Assembly: GCA_009778035.1 (NCBI GenBank)
Contig: WRKP01000007.1
Coordinates: 1-54,100, forward strand
Direction: 5' to 3'
Length of the DNA: 54,100 bases
Source: Planctomycetaceae bacterium
GTDB lineage: Bacteria; Planctomycetota; Planctomycetia; Pirellulales; Thermoguttaceae
In this document: positions 26,523 through 35,306 of the stretch, in pieces
How the letters are laid out: each line of letters starts with the position of its first letter
Position numbering within the stretch: position 1 is the stretch's first letter
The notes under the pieces: model-generated
Database searches by the model: none
Told to the model about the DNA's origin: nothing
The model's input: the letters and a program-made list of their open reading frames with translations, nothing else
Made by a program: the position numbers and the translations under genes

Positions 26523-26978
26523 ATGCCCCAAAAACTGGAATTCCATCGAAAAACCGGCTTCACGTTGCTGGAAGTGCTCCTGGCCGTGGCCGTATTGTTT
26601 ATTGGACTGATGGCTGTCTTTCAAACGACGCGGTCCGCTTTGCAAACGATGAACACGGCGAAGGAATTGGCCGAAGCACAAAATGCGTGCCAGGCACTGC
26701 TCAACGAACTGCTTGCACAGTCCGCACCGATTCAAGCCGATGAGGGAAAAGCCATCGAACGGTTGCCAGACTGGCAAATCCAAGTTGAGATTTATCCCGC
26801 TCCCCAAACTGGCCTGTACGTGTTGCATCTTTCTGTCCTGCATGGTTCGGAGATGCAACGTGATGTGAAGTATCAATTAGTCCGTTGGTTGCCTGAAGAG
26901 CGAGTGCAGGTTTCAGCGGAATCATCGACTTCTTCCGACATTTCAATCGGCAACGAATTTGAAGATCTGTTTCGGTAA
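26523..26978 (+). CDS. Type II secretion/type IV pilus minor pseudopilin-like protein (151 aa)
   Basis: Class III prepilin signature: a basic leader (MPQKLEFHRKTG) with cleavage expected after Gly before FTLLEVLLAVAVLFIGLMAV, with the conserved Glu at +5. The globular part is short and resembles GspI/PilV minor pilins (helix with NTAKELAEAQNACQALLNEL, then a beta segment). It stands alone between two repeat copies, without secretin, ATPase or platform genes nearby. It should be an inner-membrane pilus component whose partners lie elsewhere. Confidence 0.75.
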   Translation: MPQKLEFHRKTGFTLLEVLLAVAVLFIGLMAVFQTTRSALQTMNTAKELAEAQNACQALLNELLAQSAPIQADEGKAIERLPDWQIQVEIYPAPQTGLYVLHLSVLHGSEMQRDVKYQLVRWLPEERVQVSAESSTSSDISIGNEFEDLFR

Positions 26979-27036
26979 GTCGCCGTCCCGCTGGGTTCCG
27001 ACTAATGCGTATTTCAAATTGCTCTGGACGCGTTTC

Positions 27037-27117
27037 CGTCATTCCGGCGAAAGCCGGAACCCAGAGGAACCAACATCGCACGCAATGTCTGGATCCCGGT
27101 CTGCGCCGGGATGACGG
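27037..27117. repeat. Dispersed REP-like palindromic repeat, copy 2
   Basis: Same units as copy 1 in opposite order: CGTCATTCCGGCGAAAGCCGG ... CCCGGTCTGCGCCGGGATGACGG (split here for length), with CGCACGCAATGTCTGGAT between. It lies between the pseudopilin and leuB and could act as a bidirectional terminator or mRNA stabiliser. Confidence 0.8.
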
Positions 27118-27189
27118 CTTTTTTGTCCAGAATAATCTGAAATACTCGCTAATGCCGGAGTGCCGATTGCGAGGGTTTCCGAGCAAGTC

Positions 27190-28260
27190 TTACAAATTTT
27201 CGCAGACCAAATCGCCGACTTCGGCGGTTCCATAACCCATTTTGCCAGCGGCCTGGCTCTTCATCCGGTTGCCCGTAACGAACGCGACCGCCTTCATAAT
27301 TCGCTCGGCAGCCGATGCAAATCCCTCCTGCTCCAAAAGCATTGCAGCCGCATTGATCGCCGCAATCGGATTGATCACATTCTTGCCCGTATACTTCGGC
27401 GCGCTGCCGCCCATCGGCTCATACATACTGCAACCGCCCTGCTCAGGATTGATGTTGCCGCCCGCCGCAACGCCCATCCCGCCCTGAATCATTCCCGCTA
27501 AATCCGTGATGATGTCGCCAAACATGTTCGTCGTAACAATCACGTCATAGTATTCTGGATTTTTAACCATCCACATACAGCACGCATCAACATTATTGTA
27601 GTCCGTCTTCACGTCGGGATACTCCTTGCCGACTTCCAGCATCGTCCGCTGCCAAAGGTCATGTCCGTATGTCAACACGTTCGTTTTTCCGACAAACGTC
27701 AGCATTTTACCTTTGGGATTGTTGCGTTTTCGCGTGTATTCGAAGGCCCAACGGATGCAGCGTTCCGTTCCCTTTCGGGTATAGACGGCAGTTTGTGTGG
27801 CAACTTCGTCGGGCGTATCTTTTTTCAGGAATCCGCCGGTGCCGGTGTAAAGGTCTTCGGTATTTTCCCGAACGACGACGAAATCAATGTCTTCTGGGCC
27901 TTTGTCTTTGAGGGGCGTATCCACGCCGGGCAACAATTTTACGGGCCGGAGGTTGATGTATTGATCGAATTCAAAGCGAAGCCGGAGCAGGATTGCACGT
28001 TCCAAGATACCGGGTTCCACGTCGGGATGGCCGATGGCACCGAGCAGAATGGAACTGTATTGCCGGAGCGCTGCAATTTCTTCGTTGGTAATGATGGTTC
28101 CGGTTTTAAGGTAACGATTTCCGTTTATATCGAAGTCATCGAATTGCAGATTGATATTTTCGATTTTTCCGACGGCTTTAAGGACTTTAACGGCTTCGTT
28201 GGCGACTTCGGGTCCGGTGCCATCTCCGCCGATCACTGCGATTTTGAGGTTTTTAGTCAT
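27190..28260 (-). CDS. leuB: 3-isopropylmalate dehydrogenase (356 aa)
   Basis: Oxidises and decarboxylates 3-isopropylmalate in leucine synthesis, using NAD. Family marks: IAVIGGDGTGPEVANEAVKVL at the N-terminus, substrate-site RENTEDLYTG, KTNVLTYGHDLW, metal-binding region NMFGDIITDLAGMIQGG and the NAD loop EPMGGSAPKYTGKNVINP. The length is standard. It belongs to the beta-decarboxylating dehydrogenase family, so tartrate/malate-type relatives are the main alternative. The ATG at 28260 is fixed by a perfect promoter directly upstream. No other leu genes are in the window. Confidence 0.9.
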   Translation of the reverse strand: MTKNLKIAVIGGDGTGPEVANEAVKVLKAVGKIENINLQFDDFDINGNRYLKTGTIITNEEIAALRQYSSILLGAIGHPDVEPGILERAILLRLRFEFDQYINLRPVKLLPGVDTPLKDKGPEDIDFVVVRENTEDLYTGTGGFLKKDTPDEVATQTAVYTRKGTERCIRWAFEYTRKRNNPKGKMLTFVGKTNVLTYGHDLWQRTMLEVGKEYPDVKTDYNNVDACCMWMVKNPEYYDVIVTTNMFGDIITDLAGMIQGGMGVAAGGNINPEQGGCSMYEPMGGSAPKYTGKNVINPIAAINAAAMLLEQEGFASAAERIMKAVAFVTGNRMKSQAAGKMGYGTAEVGDLVCENL

Positions 28261-28266
28261 GCGGTC

Positions 28267-28295
28267 AATATAGTTGTTCGCGTCGGGCTTGTCAA
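28267..28295 (-). promoter_or_regulatory. leuB promoter, consensus, leaderless
   Basis: Minus strand: TTGACA (28295-28290), 17-base spacer, TATATT (28272-28267), six bases, ATG (28260). The transcript start should coincide with the A of ATG. This is the clearest leaderless promoter in the window. Confidence 0.8.
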
Positions 28296-28394
28296 GATGC
28301 GGGGAATAGACTTGTTCGGAAGCCGTTATCCGAAGCAAGCCGGAATAGCGATTTTGACGGCTTCCGCTCGCGATCATGACGCGAGATTATGCTC

Positions 28395-28423
28395 TTGACT
28401 CGCTCCCTGTTGTCCCTTACAAT
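28395..28423 (+). promoter_or_regulatory. Promoter of the DUF1559 gene at 28481
   Basis: TTGACT (28395-28400), 17-base spacer, TACAAT (28418-28423). The transcript would start near 28430, giving a leader of about 50 bases. Confidence 0.6.
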
Positions 28424-28480
28424 GTGTCCCTTATCATGCACGCCGCCTAAAAGGGGGCAAAAAGTACCATCTGCGCAACT

Positions 28481-29326
28481 ATGCAAAACTCTGTCATTTT
28501 TGCTGCCGAAACCCAAATAAGACGGCAACGACAGCACGCCTTCACGCTCATCGAACTCCTTGTCGTGATCGCAATCATCGGTATGCTCATTGCCCTTTTA
28601 CTGCCGGCTGTCCAAGCGGCCCGAGAAACCGCTCGACGAATGCAATGTAGCAACAATTTGCGGCAACTCGTACCGGCCGTCCACCTTTTTCATGGTGTTT
28701 ATCAAAGGTTTCCGGCATCCGCGTTCGACCCCATCGCCGCATCGCTTAATGTCCGACGCAGTGGTATGTTTCCCTTGTTGCTCCCCTTTATGGAACAACA
28801 GGCTCTCTATGATTCGCTAATTGAACGGACGGACTATGTGCCCTATGACGCAGGTAATGCAGAATATCTGGAAAGCCGGTCGATTCTTGGTCGCTCGGAA
28901 GGCAATCATCGGCTGTCCATCTTGCTTTGCCCTTCGGATATAGATGGACGTACGATGTTTAATGACCGACGCTTGTCTGCCCCGCGATTTTGGTACTTGG
29001 CCGTTTCGAACTATCGGGCATGTCGCGGCGACCTGTCTGGAAACGATACAGAGAACTATCTGTTTCTGCCCCAAGATGCGGGAATCGTTACCACGGGAAA
29101 TAACAATGCGGACTGCTCTCTCCACGTATCTCAATTTAACATGCCGCGAAGTTGGGTACGGACTTATGATTTTGTTGCCAGTATTGGTGCAGTAACGAGC
29201 GGCACAAGCAATAGCGTTGCTTTCAGCGAAGGCCTTATCGGAAAGCATATCAGCGGGGGAACTGCGACGACATACAAAGACTCGCTGGCATTTGGGCGGA
29301 AATGGGTGCGATCAACAGCACAGTAA
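28481..29326 (+). CDS. DUF1559 prepilin-like protein (281 aa)
   Basis: A planctomycete-type pseudopilin. Leader of about 21 residues ends before [20 protein letters not shown], the class III prepilin cleavage and helix region, followed by the family block [20 protein letters not shown]. The C-terminal DUF1559 body contains the usual cysteine pair near ILLCPSD and a SNSVAFSEG segment. The protein is exported to the inner membrane and processed by a prepilin peptidase. At 281 residues it is short and lacks the usual 'HxGGxNxxFxDGSV' end, so the C-terminus may be truncated. Unlike the other two DUF1559 genes here it has no G tract. Confidence 0.88.
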   Translation: MQNSVIFAAETQIRRQRQHAFTLIELLVVIAIIGMLIALLLPAVQAARETARRMQCSNNLRQLVPAVHLFHGVYQRFPASAFDPIAASLNVRRSGMFPLLLPFMEQQALYDSLIERTDYVPYDAGNAEYLESRSILGRSEGNHRLSILLCPSDIDGRTMFNDRRLSAPRFWYLAVSNYRACRGDLSGNDTENYLFLPQDAGIVTTGNNNADCSLHVSQFNMPRSWVRTYDFVASIGAVTSGTSNSVAFSEGLIGKHISGGTATTYKDSLAFGRKWVRSTAQ

Positions 29327-29384
29327 CGATTCCGTCGTTGTGATGCAAACATTACGGCAATGATCCAGGAGAAACAAACGTATT

Positions 29385-31496
29385 ATGCAAAACGACTTCA
29401 ACGTTGCGGATGACGCCCCCAAAGAAGAGCGAGGAATTGCGCCCGGGGACGAAATCGTATTCGAAATACGGCTCAAATCGAAGTCCGTTTCGCTCACGAA
29501 AAGTCAACTGTTTGGGCTGGCACGGACGGGCGAAGTCTTGCCGGATACTGTGGTAACAGTTGCTGGCGTGAAAGTCTTTGCCGATTCGCTCGAAGGCATC
29601 GTTTTCGGCAATGAGAAACCCGAAGGCAACAAGATCGAGCCTCCGCAAAAGACCGGCTGGTTTTATTACGATGCAATCGGCGAAAAACTCGGCCCCTTCA
29701 CCAACAGAGAGTTCAAACATCTTGCCAAACAAGGCCTGATCACGCCGGAGACGTTAGTCGAAAACCAGGAGGGTAAATCCGTCTTTGCTCGCAAAGTGCA
29801 GGGCTTGAAGTTTCATCCTTCAACGCCGGCGGGCCCGGCCGTGCAAAAAACGACTTGGTTTTATTACGATGCCGTCGGCGAAAAATTTGGCCCCTTTACG
29901 AACCGGCAATTTCGGGAACTTGCCGCACAAGGCGTTATTACGCCGGAAACGCGGATTGAAAATGCACAAGGACAATCTTGTCTTGCGAAAAAAGCGTCCG
30001 GCTTTCGCTTTCCGTCGACGACACAGGCTCCTGACGCAGCAGCGACCCCTTTTGTCGTGCCCGTTGTCGAAAATCGGGAAGAGGAACAGGTTGGGACATT
30101 CAATCTCGCCCCGCCCGACCTGAATGACCGTGCGGACGATCACGATGAAGACCTTGCTTTCGATAACGAAGACGATATTGAAGGCGAGCCGATTGTTCTG
30201 ATTGCCCGGGAGCTTGTATCCATTGCCCGGCCAAGAGAGAACGCAACCGGCAGCGAGTTTTTATCTCAATTTGCGGGTTCATTTAATCAAGGCAGTACGT
30301 GGCTGCGAGCGAACTTTTCGCAGCACAAACTTAAAATCATCAGCGGTGTTTCCGTCCTTCTTTGCATTTTGGCTTTTTTTAGCCTATTCGCTTACTGGCA
30401 GGGAAATCCGCACGGAATGCTACACATTGTCGGGACGCTTACGCTCGATGGGTTGCCGGTTGAAGGTGCCAGAGTTATCCTACTGCCCCGTTGCGAAAAT
30501 GGAAGAACGGCCAGCGGAACGACCGATTCCAACGGAAGGTTTGTGGTACGCACCTATTTCGAGGGACAGATGACAGATGGAGCAAAGGCGGGAGAGTACG
30601 ACGTGACATTTGCAGAAGAGTTGATCCCGAAAAAGTACGGAACTCCAGAGACGTCGGGACTTGCGCCGATTATCCTTGAATCCAAAGGGCAAAAACGGTT
30701 TTCATTTGAATTGTCGACGCCCCCGCCCTCAAATGGTAACGACAACGGCAATGGGAATGGTAACGACAACGGGAAAAATGGGCAAGACGAAGACAATGGT
30801 TATCATCCGCCCGGCCATATCACGGATATTTTCGAAGCGGCACGGCAGGGGACCGTATTGGATGTTACGTTTTTCATTGAAGCCGGCGTAGATGTCAATG
30901 CGACAGACCGTTTTAATGCTGTGCCGTTGCACCATGCCGCCGGATTCAATTCTGATGTTGAAGTATTGCAATATCTTGTCGCTCAAGGTGCGAATCTCGG
31001 CGCACGAAACGCTGCCGGCTACACTCCTTTGCATGCGGCGGCTCATAACAACCGCAATGTCGCGGTGTTGCAATATCTTATTGAGCAACGCGTAGAAGTC
31101 AATGCAAAAGATAATGACGGCAACACGCCGTTGCACATTGCAGTTCAGTTCAATCCCAACATAGAAGTATCACGGCATCTTGCGTCGCGGCGTGCGAGTA
31201 TCAACGCGACAAATAATGTTGGCAACATGCCGTTGCACGTTGCGGCTCAGTTCAGAGGCGCAGAAATTTTGCAGATTTTGATTTCACGAGGAGCACACAT
31301 CAACGCACCGAATAATGCCGGCAACACTCCGCTACACCTTGCGGCTCATTTCAATCCAAATGTTGCGGCATTACGTTATCTTCTTTCACGGCGTGCAGAT
31401 GTCGATGCCAAAAACAATTTCGGCAGTACTCCGTACGACGTTGCCGACACCGAAGAGAAAAAAGCGATACTTCGTTCATCGCGCCCGACCCGCTAA
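29385..31496 (+). CDS. Membrane protein with GYF-like domains, a carboxypeptidase-regulatory-like domain and ankyrin repeats (703 aa)
   Basis: Domains in order: a degenerate GYF_2-like unit (about 22-75), two clear ones (91-143 and 147-199, each WFYYDAxGEKxGPFTNRxF), an acidic linker, one membrane helix (about 315-338, KIISGVSVLLCILAFFSLFAYW), a beta-sandwich of the carboxypeptidase-regulatory type (345-443, GTLTLDGLPVEGARVILLP), a Gly/Asn/Asp linker (447-475) and six ankyrin repeats (478-700, GNTPLHxAxxFN). Cytoplasmic GYF units could read Pro-rich partners while ankyrins act outside the membrane. Start ATG 29385 follows CCAGGAGAAAC. The combination is unusual; function not known. Confidence 0.78.
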   Translation: MQNDFNVADDAPKEERGIAPGDEIVFEIRLKSKSVSLTKSQLFGLARTGEVLPDTVVTVAGVKVFADSLEGIVFGNEKPEGNKIEPPQKTGWFYYDAIGEKLGPFTNREFKHLAKQGLITPETLVENQEGKSVFARKVQGLKFHPSTPAGPAVQKTTWFYYDAVGEKFGPFTNRQFRELAAQGVITPETRIENAQGQSCLAKKASGFRFPSTTQAPDAAATPFVVPVVENREEEQVGTFNLAPPDLNDRADDHDEDLAFDNEDDIEGEPIVLIARELVSIARPRENATGSEFLSQFAGSFNQGSTWLRANFSQHKLKIISGVSVLLCILAFFSLFAYWQGNPHGMLHIVGTLTLDGLPVEGARVILLPRCENGRTASGTTDSNGRFVVRTYFEGQMTDGAKAGEYDVTFAEELIPKKYGTPETSGLAPIILESKGQKRFSFELSTPPPSNGNDNGNGNGNDNGKNGQDEDNGYHPPGHITDIFEAARQGTVLDVTFFIEAGVDVNATDRFNAVPLHHAAGFNSDVEVLQYLVAQGANLGARNAAGYTPLHAAAHNNRNVAVLQYLIEQRVEVNAKDNDGNTPLHIAVQFNPNIEVSRHLASRRASINATNNVGNMPLHVAAQFRGAEILQILISRGAHINAPNNAGNTPLHLAAHFNPNVAALRYLLSRRADVDAKNNFGSTPYDVADTEEKKAILRSSRPTR

Positions 31497-32314
31497 TTCC
31501 GTTTCCGCAATAGGTTTTTCTTAATCGGCTGCAAAACTTGTTCGGCAACGAAGGTCGTCTCCCCAATTAAAGTCGCAATTCGATTGCTAAAGAGTGAATG
31601 CGCCGCCAAACAAGGAATCGCGACGAGCAAGCCCTGTATCGTCGTAATCAATGCCAAATAAATTCCCCGTGCGAGGTCTGCCGCCCGGCCATATCCTTCG
31701 GCCTCCGCCATCTCCTGAAAAGCAATCACCATCCCGACGACCGTCCCGAGCAGACCCAACATCGGAGCAATGTTGCCTATCATATTCAGATACTCAACCT
31801 TGCGGTACAGTCGGGACGCCTGCTCAGCCGTTGCTTCTTCAGCCGAACGTTCGACGGCGTCCCAACCGAATTCGTACTGCGTCATCCCGGCATGCAACAC
31901 TTGAGCGAGAGCACTGGGATCGTTTTGACATTTTTGCAAGGCGGCATTGGGCTGGCCCTGCGTGAGTAATTTTAGCACATCATCGGCAAAGTTCGGCGGC
32001 ATCAAAATCGTCCGCCGAATGGACAAGGCATATTCAATCATCAACGCGACGGCAATCAGGGATAGCAAAATGATGATGTACCCGATGATGCCGCTGTGTT
32101 GAATGAGAGCCCAAAGCGTCATTTTAGGCCTTACGGGGCTGGGCGATTCCTGCATTCCTTGTTCAAGTATTGCGTCGGGTACGGGTACGGGTTCGGCTTG
32201 TACTGCAATCGGAGCAGGCTCATCGAGACCGGCAAGGTTGAGTCCCTGTGCGTGGATTGTTGAGCCTGCAATGAAGCAGCAGAGCAGCGGAATGAGGAGG
32301 AATTGGCGAATCAT
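31493..32314 (-). CDS. exbB: MotA/TolQ/ExbB proton-channel family protein with signal peptide (273 aa)
   Basis: Part of a proton-driven motor in the inner membrane that energises outer-membrane transport. N-terminal signal peptide MIRQFLLIPLLCCFIAGSTIHA, a Pro-rich linker, then three membrane helices: IGYIIILLSLIAVALMIEY, the hallmark YLNMIGNIAPMLGLLGTVVGMVIAF, and LALITTIQGLLVAIPCLAAH. An N-terminal exported extension is common in ExbB proteins of planctomycetes and proteobacteria. An ExbD partner is not in the window. TATAAT at about 32341-32346 (minus). The stop overlaps that of the convergent ankyrin gene. Confidence 0.85.
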   Translation of the reverse strand: MIRQFLLIPLLCCFIAGSTIHAQGLNLAGLDEPAPIAVQAEPVPVPDAILEQGMQESPSPVRPKMTLWALIQHSGIIGYIIILLSLIAVALMIEYALSIRRTILMPPNFADDVLKLLTQGQPNAALQKCQNDPSALAQVLHAGMTQYEFGWDAVERSAEEATAEQASRLYRKVEYLNMIGNIAPMLGLLGTVVGMVIAFQEMAEAEGYGRAADLARGIYLALITTIQGLLVAIPCLAAHSLFSNRIATLIGETTFVAEQVLQPIKKNLLRKRN

Positions 32315-32401
32315 CTACGTCGTCTCGAGTATGTTCCGAAAATTATACCGTAAAAAACCGACAAGTTAAGCGTTCGACTCCAAACCGCAAGGGCGGAGGG
32401 T

Positions 32402-32746
32402 TCACGCCTCTGGTTCGTGCAATTCTGTCTCCAGCGAAATTTGTTCCTCTAGCCATTCCAGATAATCCGCATTAGCAGCAATGATTGGCAGGGCGACAAT
32501 TTGCGGACATTCGTAGGGATGCCCGTTGCGGATGGTCGATTCGACACGTTCAAACAAAGGCAGTGCTGTTTTTGCCAAGAGCAATGTCTCCGTGCTTGTT
32601 TCGCAAACGCCCTTCCAGGTATAAATGCTTTGAACCGTACCGCAAAGTTGAGCGCAGGCAACAAGTTTTTCCTGCACCAATTTCGTTGCCATATCGCGTG
32701 CCGATTCCACAGTGGGAAAGGTGATTTGGAGTTGAATGTACTGCAT
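32402..32746 (-). CDS. cutA: Divalent-cation tolerance protein CutA (114 aa)
   Basis: Small trimeric PII-like protein linked to copper and other metal tolerance. Nearly the whole length matches: ITFPTVESARDMATKLVQEKLVACAQL, then SIYTWKGVCETSTETLLLAKT, then HPYECPQIVALPI and the closing YLEWL (motifs quoted in pieces). ATG 32746 fits the family start; TATAAC stands 10 bases upstream. It is divergent to the metal-efflux locus that begins at 32862, which suits a metal role. Confidence 0.93.
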   Translation of the reverse strand: MQYIQLQITFPTVESARDMATKLVQEKLVACAQLCGTVQSIYTWKGVCETSTETLLLAKTALPLFERVESTIRNGHPYECPQIVALPIIAANADYLEWLEEQISLETELHEPEA

Positions 32747-32824
32747 TATGGCATTAGTTATACCAAAAACGCAGACGAAATGTCCAGCAGTCCTTCCGGC
32801 ACACGCCGGAAATAACAATTCACC

Positions 32825-32852
32825 TTGACGGAAACGCTCAAATTAGTTAAAC
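32825..32852 (+). promoter_or_regulatory. Promoter of the Cys/His-rich protein and probably the efflux operon
   Basis: TTGACG (32825-32830), 16-base spacer, TTAAAC (32847-32852), nine bases, ATG 32862: again close to leaderless geometry. Confidence 0.5.
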
Positions 32853-32861
32853 TTGCTCACA

Positions 32862-33284
32862 ATGGATCGCTATCCCGCATTCATTCGGTGTTTTGTAATC
32901 CTTCTGGCGGCCTTGTACGCTTTGGCCGACGGACACTTGCTCTGTGCGCCCTGTTTGGCAAACGATGATACACATCACGTCGGACATGATTGCGAACATT
33001 CTACTCTTCCGCCGATGCCGACAGTTCACGCAGCAACATGCTGCCTGGGCGATTTTGACGGCGGAAGACTACTCTGCAACGGAAACGACCTGCCCGCCAT
33101 CACCGTACAATGTATTTCCAATGAATTCGTTAAGTCGCTGGAATTTTCCCTTGCCGATTGCGGCTTCACTGTTCCCGGTGAAATACCAGTCCAGTCCAAT
33201 GCGGATTTTTGCGATGATTCGGCGTTTCTTGCCTCTGCACATTCTGTGCGATTGCACCTGCTTTATGGGGTATTGTTAAATTGA
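32862..33284 (+). CDS. Small exported Cys/His-rich protein, possible metal-binding (140 aa)
   Basis: Signal-like segment FIRCFVILLAALYALADG, then CAPCLANDDTHHVGHDCEHS and ATCCLGDF, giving eight or more Cys and several His in about 100 residues. The arrangement suggests a periplasmic metal-binding or metal-sensing protein. It is followed by the adaptor and pump of a heavy-metal RND system in the same direction (127-base gap), so a role in metal capture is likely. No family recognised; relatives may exist beside other planctomycete Cus/Czc loci. Confidence 0.6.
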   Translation: MDRYPAFIRCFVILLAALYALADGHLLCAPCLANDDTHHVGHDCEHSTLPPMPTVHAATCCLGDFDGGRLLCNGNDLPAITVQCISNEFVKSLEFSLADCGFTVPGEIPVQSNADFCDDSAFLASAHSVRLHLLYGVLLN

Positions 33285-33411
33285 TTTCTTGATTGGCTTG
33301 AGTTCAATAGTGTAGATTGCCGTACGTCGCCGCCCGGCGGTTGACGACCTGCCTCAATCGGTGCCTGCATAAATTTGCACCTCCCATCAACCTCCTACCC
33401 CCCACAATACA
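33285..33411. other. Leader region of the efflux adaptor gene
   Basis: Contains the palindrome CCGCC-C-GGCGG (about 33329-33340, also found in the purM upstream region near 44054) and CACAATACA directly before ATG 33412. No open frame. Confidence 0.35.
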
Positions 33412-34842
33412 ATGAAAACAACAGCCCTAAAACCATTCCATACCATCCTTGCCTGCATACTGCTCGGCACGCTGGCCGTCGGTGCCGTCTACATGACCCA
33501 AGGCACCGCACTCGAACGCTTTCTACATCATCATCACGATGGCTGCGATCATGATCACGATGATGATTGCGATCATGACCATGACCATCACGGCGAAATG
33601 ACCGAAATTGCGATCACGCCGACCGCCGCGAGAAACATCGGACTCGATGACTCCGCCATTGCAACAGTTGAAGTTACGGATTTTTACAAATCGTTTTCCT
33701 TTCCCGCCATTGTCGTCGAGCGTCCCGGCTTTTCGCAACTCACGGTCCCGTCGCCGGTTTCGGGAGTCGTTACGCGGATCTATCACGAAGCTGGCGTTGC
33801 CGTCGGGCCGGAAGAACCGCTCTTCGATATTCTACTTAACCAACAAGAATCGGTGAAAACCCAAACGGAATTCTTGCTGCTACTCCAAAAACGGAATATC
33901 AACGCTGCCGAACTGGAAAGGGCTGGACTTGACCCGCTTTTCGTTCCTCGGCAACGCCGTGAATTGGAATACGAAAAATTCCAAATCGATTCGGAAATCG
34001 AAATCCAAGAAAATATGCTACTCCTTCAAGGTTTGAGCGAAACGGACATTGCGGAGTCGCTGAAAAAGAACAACACGATTATCCGTAACATCACGGTCTA
34101 TGCACCGCCGTTTAAGAACAAAGATAATGTTGCCTCTCAAGCCCATGCGAATGATGAGGAACACTACTTTACGATTGATGAACTGTTTGTTTCCGTAGGG
34201 CAAAACATCGCTGTCGGCGATGCGCTTGGTCTGCTGACCGACTACTGTAAACTTGCGGTCAAGGGAAAAGTCTTTGCGGTCAACGAGCGGATGCTCGTTG
34301 AAGCGTTAACTTCGGGCAGTCGTGTAACGGCAGCGTTTGAGGGTAACGGAAACCGCGAAATTGTCGAGGGATTGCGTTTGCGTTCTATTGACAACAAGAT
34401 TGATACGGCAAGCGGTACGCTTTTCTGTTATGTTGACTTGCGGAATCGGTTTACTGATTATGCGGTCAATGGCGAAAGCAATTTGCGTCGTTATATTCAA
34501 TGGCATTTCAAGCCGGGACAGCGTTGCGAATTGTATGTTGAGGTCGAGCCGTTGCCGAATTGTATTGTCCTTCCGGTTGATGCTGTAGCGAAGGACATTA
34601 ACGAGATGATTGTCTTTGAATGGGTTGGCAACGAGGAGGAAAAAAAGGTTTGGCGTAAAACGCCGGTGCATGTGATTCACCGCACGAAGGATGTCGTTGT
34701 GATTGCGAATGATGGGGCGTTGTTGCCTGGTTCGCAAGTTGCGGTGCGAGGAGCGAGTTTTATACTTGCGGCATTGGATTCGGCAAATCAGCGTGCACTT
34801 GCTGCTGGCGGTTCGCTCGGCTGCGGGGATCATGATCATTAG
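33412..34842 (+). CDS. cusB: Heavy-metal RND efflux periplasmic adaptor, CusB/CzcB-like (476 aa)
   Basis: Connects the inner-membrane pump with an outer-membrane channel. Residues 10-29 are an uncleaved or cleaved signal anchor (TILACILLGTLAVGAVYM). Residues 38-60 are a His/Asp cluster (HHHHDGCDHDHDDDCDHDHD), a likely metal-capture patch. Barrel and lipoyl segments follow (LTVPSPVSGVVTRIYHEAGVAVGPEEPLF), then a hairpin helix region, a second barrel half (FFVSVGQNIAVGDALGLLTD-like) and a C-terminal domain ending CGDHDH, a second small metal patch. The stop TAG is the first triplet of the repeat array that follows. Confidence 0.88.
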   Translation: MKTTALKPFHTILACILLGTLAVGAVYMTQGTALERFLHHHHDGCDHDHDDDCDHDHDHHGEMTEIAITPTAARNIGLDDSAIATVEVTDFYKSFSFPAIVVERPGFSQLTVPSPVSGVVTRIYHEAGVAVGPEEPLFDILLNQQESVKTQTEFLLLLQKRNINAAELERAGLDPLFVPRQRRELEYEKFQIDSEIEIQENMLLLQGLSETDIAESLKKNNTIIRNITVYAPPFKNKDNVASQAHANDEEHYFTIDELFVSVGQNIAVGDALGLLTDYCKLAVKGKVFAVNERMLVEALTSGSRVTAAFEGNGNREIVEGLRLRSIDNKIDTASGTLFCYVDLRNRFTDYAVNGESNLRRYIQWHFKPGQRCELYVEVEPLPNCIVLPVDAVAKDINEMIVFEWVGNEEEKKVWRKTPVHVIHRTKDVVVIANDGALLPGSQVAVRGASFILAALDSANQRALAAGGSLGCGDHDH

Positions 34843-34941
34843 GCTATAGACTGTAGGCTTTAGGCTGTAGGGTTCGTTGTTTAGAATCTATAGCCGATAC
34901 ACTATAATTTGTAGATTCTAAACCCTACAGTCTAAAGCCTA
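34843..34941. repeat. Left repeat array, large imperfect hairpin
   Basis: Six-to-seven-base units of the type TAGGCTRTAGACTGTAGGCTT. The left arm (about 34854-34892) pairs with 34910-34941: GTAGGCTTTAGGCTGTAGGGTT and TTTAGAATCTA against TAGATTCTAAA and CCCTACAGTCTAAAGCCTAC, with a five-base bulge CGTTG. The hairpin ends six bases before the ATG of the four-helix gene. Confidence 0.8.
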
Positions 34942-34946
34942 CTTCC

Positions 34947-35306
34947 ATGCGCGACCACACAAAATTACGGGCATTTGAACTTGCCGACGAGATGGCATTG
35001 TTGATATACCGCCACACAGCGACGTTTCCCAGCGAAGAGCGTTATGGATTAACGTCGCAAATGAGGCGTTGTGCTGTTTCGGTTGCTTCAAATATCGTAG
35101 AGGGCTGCGCCCGGCGTACTCAAGCCGATTACTTGCGGTTTCTCGACATCGCTTTCGGAAGTGTACGTGAACTGGAATACCAAATTTCCCTTGCAAAACG
35201 GCTCAATTATCTCAACAAAGAAATTGCCGAACAGATTGAAACGAAATGTGTAGAAACCGCCAAAGTCCTCAATGGACTGATAAATTCACTGCGTGCTAGG
35301 CATTAG
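34947..35306 (+). CDS. Four-helix-bundle protein, IVP/S23 type (119 aa)
   Basis: Matches the small four-helix-bundle family first known from proteins encoded in 23S rRNA intervening sequences: AFELADEMALLIYRHTATFP, then LTSQMRRCAVSVASNIVEGCAR (hallmark RRAAVSIPSNIAEG-type block), DYLRFLDIAFGSVRELEYQI and a C-terminal helix. Full length for the family. No ribosome binding site stands before ATG 34947; the upstream hairpin is there instead. Function in the family is unclear; it forms pentamers in related structures and sometimes accompanies mobile or diversity-generating elements. Confidence 0.88.
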   Translation: MRDHTKLRAFELADEMALLIYRHTATFPSEERYGLTSQMRRCAVSVASNIVEGCARRTQADYLRFLDIAFGSVRELEYQISLAKRLNYLNKEIAEQIETKCVETAKVLNGLINSLRARH

